A stretch of 64,000 nucleotides of DNA from Thraustochytrium sp. TN22 (Eukaryota > Sar > Bigyra > Thraustochytrida > Thraustochytriidae): the NCBI GenBank assembly GCA_013306675.1, contig JABLUY010000124.1:43189-107188 (forward strand), written 5' to 3'. The notes beneath the pieces are model-generated. The model saw only the letters and a list, made by a program, of their open reading frames with translations. It was not told where the DNA came from and searched no databases. Below, piece after piece: positions 57,557 through 64,000 of the stretch. Both the position numbers and the translations under genes were made by a program. The stretch's first letter is position 1; every line of letters starts with the position of its first letter.

Positions 57557-58863
57557 CTTGCTCTTGCCTTCCGCGCGCTGCACGCTCGTACCTCTCCGCC
57601 GCCTGCTCCCAATCCGTGTCTGCCGCGCCGCAGCCAATCTTTCCCGCCTGCGCGGCGCTCCCTCCCGCCTCCTGTCCCCTCTGCGCGCGCGCTCCCGCCG
57701 CGCCCCCCTCCCCACTGCCCCCCGCCACTGGCGTCCTTCCGGTCGGCCTTCCCTCGCGGGGGCCTGCGCTCTCCTCCGGCCGCCCCAGTGCTCGAGTCTG
57801 CGTGCGGGCCCCTCGCCGGCGCTGCCGCGGGGGGGCGCCACTGGCGCCGCCGCCGCGCGCCGGGGGGCTGCTGCGGGCAGAGGCGCGGGGGGGGGCCGCG
57901 CGGGAGCTGGTGCGAAGATTCGACGGCGCCTCCCCTCACAGGCGCCAGCCTGGGGTCGGCGCCCGACGCTGACTCGGCCTCTGTCAGCAGCCATCATGAT
58001 TCCTCATTGATTCGTGATGGATGGCAGGTTACTGACAGCGCCGAGTCCGAGTCCGAGTCCAGGTCAAGAGGCGAGGCGAGTGACGCCATCATCGCCGCCG
58101 CGTCGCGAAGGAACTTGAAGAAGCCTGCCACGCAGCCAACGTCACGGTTATTATGGGCAGGGGTGGTACAACCGGCTGCTGCCGCTGCGCATAGCGGTCG
58201 CCCCCACTGGTGGCAGCCGTGCGGCCGCCGGCGGCCTCCGAGGCGCGAGGTCGCGCAGCCGCGCGCCATCATCGGCGGCGAGGTCACGGCGGCCGGGCGT
58301 CACGGCGGCGACCGGCGCGGGAGCCTGAGGACTGATCGGAGGAGGTCCGAGTCAGCGCTGGATTCGATCTCGATGCAGGCTGCGGGTGCGGTGCCCTCGC
58401 AGGTGATGGTGACGCCAACAGGGGGGCGCGGACACACCGGTGTGCGGGAGGGAGAGTGGCGGCGGAGGTGGCGAGGGGAAGGGGACGGGGGACGCGCTGT
58501 GTTTCGCGCCGCGAGCGCGCCCGCAATGTACGGCGAACCAGCGAGAGAGGTGGTCGTGGTGAGGCTCAAGCCAGGCTCGAGAGCTTGACGAAGCTTGACG
58601 GGAGGGGGCCTGCGATGGCGGGGCGAGGCAGAGCTTTTTGAGCTTTGCGCGACGCCCGGCGGCGTCTGCCAGGACTTGCCTGCAGGCCAGGCCCTGACGC
58701 AAGCCGAGCTGCGCCAGAAGCGGAACTGGCGGCAGGTGAGCGTGGCGGGCGGGCAGGCGGGCGGGCGGGCGGGCGGCGAGCGTCGCTCGTGAAAGTCTCG
58801 CCGGCGACGCCCACCTTTGTCAGCCTCTCTTCGCTCTCTTTTGCTCGCTCCCGTTCAAGGGAG
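57557..58863. other. Divergent GC-rich spacer between AHCY and the NYN gene
   Basis: 1.3 kb with no supported gene. A (GGGC)n tract lies at about 58747-58783 and short GAGTCC repeats at about 58040-58060. Long open frames here have the Ala/Arg/Pro-rich composition expected of GC-rich noise. Confidence 0.55.
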
Positions 58864-60047
58864 ATGATGACGGACGACCCAGTCACGCCGCAAGAGACCA
58901 TGGCGCAGGAGCCCATGCCGCGGCTTACCATGCCACAGCTGGCCATGCCGCAGCAGGCCATGCCACAACCGCTGTCGCCGACGCTGTCGCCGACGCTGTC
59001 GCCAGCACTGGCCGTGCAGCTGCAGGAGCAGCAGCGGCAGCTGCAGGAGCAACTGCGGCAGCTGCAGCTGTCGCCGCAAGCCTCGGTGTCGCCGCTGGAC
59101 TCAGTGTCGGGGTCGACCAGCTCGAGCGAGCCGGCGATGCCACGTCTGCGCGACCGCACGGTGGCCATCTTTTGGGACATTGAGAACCTGCAAATCCCGG
59201 CCAACATGGACGCGGCGAGCCTGGGCACGGCGCTGCAGGACCTGGCGCGCGGACTCTCGCCGACGGAGGACTTGGCGTTCTTCAACGCGTACATCGACAC
59301 GAGCCGACTGGGCTCACTCAACGCGAACAAGCTGGCGCAGATCGGCGCGAGTCTTATCCACAGCCCGACGGCCAAGGAGGCCGCCGACAAGGCCATCATC
59401 GTGGACCTGCTGCTGTGGCTGCTCATTTTCGAGCGCAACAAGCTGCACGGAGGCGCAGCGTCCGTGGCCGCTGCCCCCGAGCCCTGCGTGGTGCTCGTCA
59501 CGCGCGACCACGACTTCGAGCCCATGCTGCACAAGCTGCGCAATCAGCGCGGCATCCACGTTGTGCTCGTCACGGACTTCGCCCTCGCCCAGCCGCACTT
59601 CCTCAGCTCCGCATCCGAGGCCTTTGACTGGCGGGATATCCTCGCCGAGGTTGGCGAGCAGAACGTACGCGCACCGGGGTCGCCCTCGCTCTCCCCGCGT
59701 GGTCGCCGCGGGAGCCTGTCCGCGTCCCCTGGTGGCCGCGGCCGCTCTGCCGGCAGGAGACCCCGCTCGGACGACAAGAAGCTTGGCGAGGACGCGGACG
59801 AGGACGAGGAGCCATACGTCGCGGACGAGGAATCGACCTCGGCGCCGGTGGCGCCCGCGCCGCCCAAGGTCAAGGCTCCAAGCATCGCATCGCGGTCCAA
59901 GAGTCCGGCCAGGGCAGCAAGACGGTCCAAGAGCCCCGCCTCGGCGAGTCGCCGGTCCAAGAGCCCCGCCAAGACGTCGCGCAGGTCCAGGAGCGCAGCG
60001 TCCAAGCTGGCGCTGGATTCGTCCAGAGAGGAGCGCGGCCCCGATGC

Positions 60048-60081
<34 letters not shown>

Positions 60082-60570
60082 TTGTCATTGTCATTGTCAT
60101 CGGCACCGCCGTCTTCGCCGCCCTCGCCCCGACCGCAGCGCAAATTCATGCCCAAGCGCTACGAGTCGTTCTGCGCGGCCACAGACTACACGATCGAGGA
60201 TGAGATCGCGGACGTGGCGCTCCGCGTGCTGCGCAGCAAGGGCCGCGTCACAGCCGACGTGCTGTTGAGCACCATGAAGAACCCGGCCACGGGCGGTTCC
60301 GCCGACATGCACCACCTCGCGTCGCAAGACTTCGGCAAGCGCCTCGAGTCCATCCTGCAGGCCTACCCAGACCGCTTCCAGCTTTGCCCCAACAAGCGCT
60401 CGCAAAAGGTCTGGATCCGCCTTGTCCCCGGCAACCACGCGCTGCTCTGCTGCAGCGAGGAGAAAGTCGCCCCGGCCGAGTCGGCGTCCGGGCCGACGAC
60501 CATGCGGCGCTCGCCCTCGAACTGGGACTTCGCCCTGCACCACAGCACGGACTCCGACAGCGACGAATAA
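58864..60570 (+). CDS. NYN-domain (PIN-like) RNA-binding/nuclease protein with RS-type linker
   Basis: 568 residues; ATG at 58864 (MMTDDPVTP). The N-terminus has Met-Pro-Gln and Gln-rich repeats (~20-80). The NYN domain covers ~98-260: TVAIFWDIENLQIP (first Asp, D104 region), DLAFFNAYID, KAIIVDLLLWLL and VVLVTRDHDFEPMLHKL give the acidic residues of the PIN-like site. The linker (~285-430) contains basic-Ser repeats (SRSKSPAR, RRSKSPAS) and a poly-Ser run from TCG triplets (60052-60100). The C-terminal ~450-530 could be a winged-helix of the OST-HTH/LOTUS type (EIADVALRVLRSKGRVTADV). NYN plus LOTUS is the MARF1/limkain arrangement linked to RNA decay. The LOTUS call is tentative; the NYN call is firm. 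Confidence 0.82.
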
Positions 60571-61384
60571 CCCCCAGGGCCGGCGAGCCGCCGGCAGCGC
60601 TCCGCCCGCCGGTCGACATCATGTAGTAGCTCGCTTGCGCCAAAAGAGACAGCAGGAGACGTAGTTCTGCTCGTGCGACACGGCCGGCAGGCCCGCCGCC
60701 GCGCCCCCGATTCGCCGCTCGTCCTCGACGAGCTTGCCTCGCTTCGCTTCCCTGTGCTGTGCTTCGCTCTACGCTCTGATTCGTTTTGGTTTGCTTTGCT
60801 TTGGTTTGCTTTGCTTTGCTTGGAATTGCTTTGCGCAGCGCGTGCCGCACACGTGTCGGCGACCGTGACTCCTTGTGGTCGTGGCACGACAAGCCGCCGG
60901 CGTTCAGAGTCTTCTGCTGCCTGCCTCGCCTGCCTGCTTCGGCCGGTGCCTGGCCTCGGCGCCCGCGCGCCGGCGGCGGCAGACCCGCAGCCCCCGCGCC
61001 GCGCGGGCCCACGCCGCGCCGGCCAGGGCCGCGCCTCGCGCGCTCTGCCAGGAGCGCGTCGAAGGCGGCCGACGGCGCGGCGGTGTCCAGCCTGATCAGA
61101 GCAACTTGGGGCGGCCGGGGTCCATCCAGCCCGGTCACCCGCCGCCGGCCATCCGGCGAACTCGTGCCGCCGCCGGCGTCGCGGCGCGGCGCGGCGCGTC
61201 GCGGCCGTCGCGTCGGCCGCGGCGCGGCCGGTCGGCCGCCCGCCGCGGTCCCGCCGCGCAGCGCAGGGCAGCGCAGGAGGAGGTGGCCGGCGAGGCCTTG
61301 GACAAGGACTCGGACCCGCCCGCGCAGAGCGACGCCGACGAGGGGGACGCGAGCAGCGCGAGCGACTCCGACGCGCGCGGGAAG
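60571..61384. other. Spacer with TTTGC repeats and an open frame into the next gene
   Basis: A (TTTGC/TTTGG)n tract lies at about 60780-60832. The frame of the next gene is open back to 60875 with no ATG. The last ~40 codons before its ATG are acidic and coding-like (ALDKDSDPPAQSDADEG), so an upstream exon with the true start may exist. Confidence 0.5.
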
Positions 61385-63367
61385 ATGGAGCAGCAGCAGC
61401 GGCAGCAGCAGCAGCAGCAACCACTACAAGAAAAGACGCCACATAACACGCACAACATGCCGAGGAGGCGGCAGAGCTTGAACGATGCCGGCAGCCTGCC
61501 GTCGCTGGAGTCGGGGTCGGGCAGCTCGAGGCTCGGGGCCGGTGACCTGGCGTCCGACGAGTCGTCGTCTGTGGCCTCCTCGTACCGCGTGCCGCACATG
61601 GCGCCACTGCACGAGATCAAGACGGCGGCCATGAACACGGCGAGCGCGCCGAGGCTCGCCAAGGTGGACGACGCGGAGGAGGGCGACATGGCGCGGTTCG
61701 GCAACAAGGGCAAGCCGGGCCATAAGCGGGCGCGGTCTGGCGGCGAGCGTGACCGGCCTTCGTCGCTGCTGACGCTGGCGTGCCGCGGGCGGCCGAGCGT
61801 GGCGCGCCTACTGCTGCGCGGCAGCCCGTGTGCATTCCGGCTGCTGCTCCAGCGCCCCGCGGGGGAGGAGCGCTCCCAGTTCCAGACGCTCTGGCGCGCG
61901 ATGCGCAAGCACAAGCCAAGCTCCATGGTGATGGAGCGCCTTTTTAGCGGCACGCCCTCGGCCATGCAGGTCTTCTTCGGATATTACGGGCGCAATGTGC
62001 GCGCGCGGCCGAGCCTGGCGCAGCTGCTGCTCGCCCCGCGTGTGCAAGACCAGACTGGCGGCCAGGTGGCCCTGCTGCAGCTGCTGCTTTCCGGATTGCA
62101 ACGCGAGCATGCGACTGCGCGCGACATTGCGGACCGCGAGGCCGTGGTGCTGCGCCTGGCGAGCGGCGGTCCGCAAGAGGAGGTTTCTCTGGTCGACCTC
62201 ATGCTACGCGGCGAGGAGGCGGCGTCGCCGAATTCGCCCCTGCGGCTCATGCTCAGCGGCGCGCCGCCAGTGGCGGCCCTCGTCATGCGCCGCCGCGAGG
62301 CGCGTCCGCGCCTGGCGCTGTCCATACTGCGGCTGCTCGTGGAGGGCGAGCTGGAGGAGGGCGACTCGCTGGCGCGCATGATTTTGACCGAGTCCAACGC
62401 GGGCGCTGTGGGCGCTGGCCCGAGCCCCGGCGGCCTGGTGCGCTTTATCCTGCTCGGCGAGGCCGAGGGCAAACCTTCGCTGCTTCGGCTCTTTCTGGAG
62501 GCCACGAACTCACGCGAGGAGGAAGACTGGTTCCTCGTGCCGACGAGTTTGGCGGCCGGCCTGGAGGCCAAGCTGACGGCCACAGAGGCCGTCGACGCGG
62601 CGCGCCCGCTGCGGCGCTGGCTGCGCGAGAACGAGGTGCTCTCGGCAGGTTTCGCTGAGCTCTTCGAGGTGGTCCTGCAGCTCTTCTGTGAGATCGTCTT
62701 TGAGCTCGCATTGCCGGACGCGGACCGCACGGCGCACGGCCGTGCGCTCCGCCTGCTGTGCCTGGGCAACAGCACGACTGTGGAGCCACTCTACCGCGTC
62801 CTCTTCTCGCGCAGCGAGAATGGCCTGTACGAGATCCCCACCGTCGCCTTTGCTGGCGTCGCCGCCGGCCTGCGCATCAAGTCGGCCTCCGCCGCTGAGC
62901 AGCACAAGCTCTTGCGCTGGTGGCAGGACACGCTGTGCGGGACGGCCGCCCTATTGCGCGGCACAGCGCACGAGTCTTCTGACTGGGCACGCTTCGTCAT
63001 CCGCACCGCGCAGTCGCTCTCGCCCGGGGGCGCCCTCGAGATGCGCTTTATCGAAGTTGCCAACGCTGTTGCAACGCCTGGGCTTCCCGGCCGCACGCGC
63101 GCGCTCCGCCTTGCGCGCGAGCTCCTCGTCAGCCTCGACACGGACCCCTTGCTCGCGGCGCGCTGGGACGCGCACCTCGCCTCCGTCCTCAACGAAGTTT
63201 CGGACCCTGCCGTCCAGGCCTTGCTCCTGGCTGCGCGCGTGCACGACTGGGCCGCCTCCATCGACTGCCTCTTCGCGCTCAACGTCGCCTCGCTGCCGAC
63301 CTTGGACGCGGCCTTCGGCGACCTCGAGTCGCTCGCCTCGCACGCCCTCGAGTTCTTCACCCTGTAG
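61385..63367 (+). CDS. Unrecognised leucine-repeat helical protein
   Basis: 660 residues from the first ATG (61385, MEQQQRQQQQ); the true start may lie in an upstream exon. After a Gln-rich and Ser-rich N-terminus (~1-120), the region ~125-375 contains about ten irregular copies of an L-x-R-L-[LMI]-L-x-G motif: VARLLLRG, FRLLLQ, LAQLLLAP, LQLLLSG, LVDLMLRG, LRLMLSG, LARMIL, VRFILLGE, LLRLFLE. The rest (~380-660) is all-helical and HEAT/armadillo-like in feel (LFEVVLQLFCEIVFELAL; LALQ/LLL runs), ending LASHALEFFTL. No membrane segment is convincing because the hydrophobic stretches are amphipathic. The family is not recognised; a solenoid scaffold is a guess. Confidence 0.7.
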   Translation: MEQQQRQQQQQQPLQEKTPHNTHNMPRRRQSLNDAGSLPSLESGSGSSRLGAGDLASDESSSVASSYRVPHMAPLHEIKTAAMNTASAPRLAKVDDAEEGDMARFGNKGKPGHKRARSGGERDRPSSLLTLACRGRPSVARLLLRGSPCAFRLLLQRPAGEERSQFQTLWRAMRKHKPSSMVMERLFSGTPSAMQVFFGYYGRNVRARPSLAQLLLAPRVQDQTGGQVALLQLLLSGLQREHATARDIADREAVVLRLASGGPQEEVSLVDLMLRGEEAASPNSPLRLMLSGAPPVAALVMRRREARPRLALSILRLLVEGELEEGDSLARMILTESNAGAVGAGPSPGGLVRFILLGEAEGKPSLLRLFLEATNSREEEDWFLVPTSLAAGLEAKLTATEAVDAARPLRRWLRENEVLSAGFAELFEVVLQLFCEIVFELALPDADRTAHGRALRLLCLGNSTTVEPLYRVLFSRSENGLYEIPTVAFAGVAAGLRIKSASAAEQHKLLRWWQDTLCGTAALLRGTAHESSDWARFVIRTAQSLSPGGALEMRFIEVANAVATPGLPGRTRALRLARELLVSLDTDPLLAARWDAHLASVLNEVSDPAVQALLLAARVHDWAASIDCLFALNVASLPTLDAAFGDLESLASHALEFFTL

Positions 63368-63930
63368 CTGCTCCAATGATGCCGAGGCCCTTGGTCGCGC
63401 ACGCGAAGCAGTTCGCTGACAGACGTGAGGTGCAGCAAGCTTTCGGGCGTGCGGCCTCGTTCACCATGACTCTGATCTAGCTAGAGGCTGAGGCTTTTAC
63501 TCTAAAGTAAGGAATCGTCTCGCCAGTCGCCGCTGCTGCCCTGTACTCGCATCCGCGCTGTCCCCACGTCTTGCGCTCCTCCTTGGGGACCTTGACCGAA
63601 GGCACTGCAAGCAAGCCCCGGCATTTTCTGCGGCATCCTCCTTGTCTGCAGCTGCAGCGAGCCAGGAAGCGAGCCAAGGCTTTCCCACCGCTACTCGCCT
63701 CCAGAGAACGCCTCCGCCCCCGTGGCGCGCGGCGTGCGGCGTGCGGCGTGCGCGACGCGGCGCCCAGCTCTCCGCGCTCGGGCTCTCCGCGCAGCAGCAG
63801 CAGCAGCCGCAACAGCAGCATCGTGCACATTTCCACGGTCCATGATGTTTTGCCGGGGTGGTGGAGGTACTGGTACCACTCTACCTGCGCCGCCGGGGCG
63901 TTCTCCGCGGCTAGGTGACGCGGCAAAGTC
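63368..63930. other. 3' spacer with weak coding-like minus-strand segments
   Basis: The minus strand at about 63480-63600 encodes a plausible tail (VKVPKEERKTWGQRGCEYRA..), and about 63850-63910 another short piece followed by a GT donor-like site. They may be exons of a minus-strand gene that begins beyond the window, but no model can be completed. Confidence 0.3.
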
Positions 63931-63938
63931 CGGTCGAG

Positions 63939-64000
<62 letters not shown>
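63931..64000 (+). repeat. (ACCGAG)n hexanucleotide microsatellite at the window edge
   Basis: About eleven perfect GAGACC/ACCGAG hexamers run off the end of the window. The unit differs from known telomere repeats (TTAGGG, TTTAGGG), so this is taken as a microsatellite. Confidence 0.9.

Noticed and set aside
60875-61384. 170-residue upstream extension of the leucine-repeat protein
   Set aside because: No ATG in the frame and mostly Arg/Pro-rich; only the last ~40 codons look coding and were noted as a possible exon edge.
63931-64000. Telomere
   Set aside because: The hexamer ACCGAG/CTCGGT is not a known telomeric unit and the window end is probably arbitrary.
1-64000. tRNA or rRNA genes
   Set aside because: Sites resembling the T-arm sequence (for example near 35250) lack the matching acceptor and D-arm; no rRNA stretch was recognised.

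Overview
The window is nuclear DNA from a GC-rich, intron-poor eukaryotic microbe. Evidence for a eukaryote: an importin-11-type karyopherin, a two-cassette ASCC3/Slh1 helicase, a chromodomain protein, a GRK-type kinase with a CaaX end, and GT-AG introns in at least two genes (complement 33821..34676 and complement 45647..48994). A C1a-32/CLAMP-like protein implies a flagellated stage. S-adenosylhomocysteine hydrolase carries the insertion found in plants, algae, many protists and bacteria. I favour a stramenopile-like protist (labyrinthulomycetes have this GC-rich, intron-poor style), but that is inference; no rRNA or organelle marker is present.

Layout. 1-1319: 5' part of a PH-domain AGC kinase, minus strand, cut by the window edge. 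1320-3910: mostly non-coding, with a possible spliced minus-strand membrane-protein gene. 3911-26409: three tandem paralogues (here A, B, C) of a giant multi-pass membrane protein that I cannot assign to a known family. Each has an acidic N-terminus, TM-ectodomain-TM hairpins, a cytosolic coiled coil, a long Cys/His module array and a conserved C-terminal region. This is the most unusual content of the window. B and C share a nearly identical ~2.2 kb tract over the Cys/His array although their coiled-coil regions have diverged, which suggests gene conversion.

26410-27623 is an extreme GC-rich spacer. Then follow a GRK-like kinase (27624-30326), a chromodomain fused to a multi-pass membrane domain (31177-32556), a CLAMP-type flagellar protein and an unrecognised three-exon gene (minus strand, 32993-34676), an unrecognised 632-aa protein (35417-37315), ASCC3/Slh1 (37757-44491), a double-thioredoxin protein (44690-45592), importin-11 (minus, 45647-48994), a bubblegum-type acyl-CoA synthetase (minus, 49435-51720), an EF-hand/ankyrin/FN3 protein (52356-53873), a psq/CENPB-type DNA-binding protein with three AT-hook repeats (minus, 54504-55691), adenosylhomocysteinase (minus, 56108-57556), a NYN-domain protein (58864-60570), a leucine-repeat protein (61385-63367), and a closing hexanucleotide microsatellite.

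The genes do not form one pathway. Most are housekeeping or signalling genes in mixed orientation, several in divergent pairs with GC-rich shared spacers. The only clear local functional unit is the A-B-C array, whose members presumably act in the same membrane. Ligand, partner and compartment are unknown.
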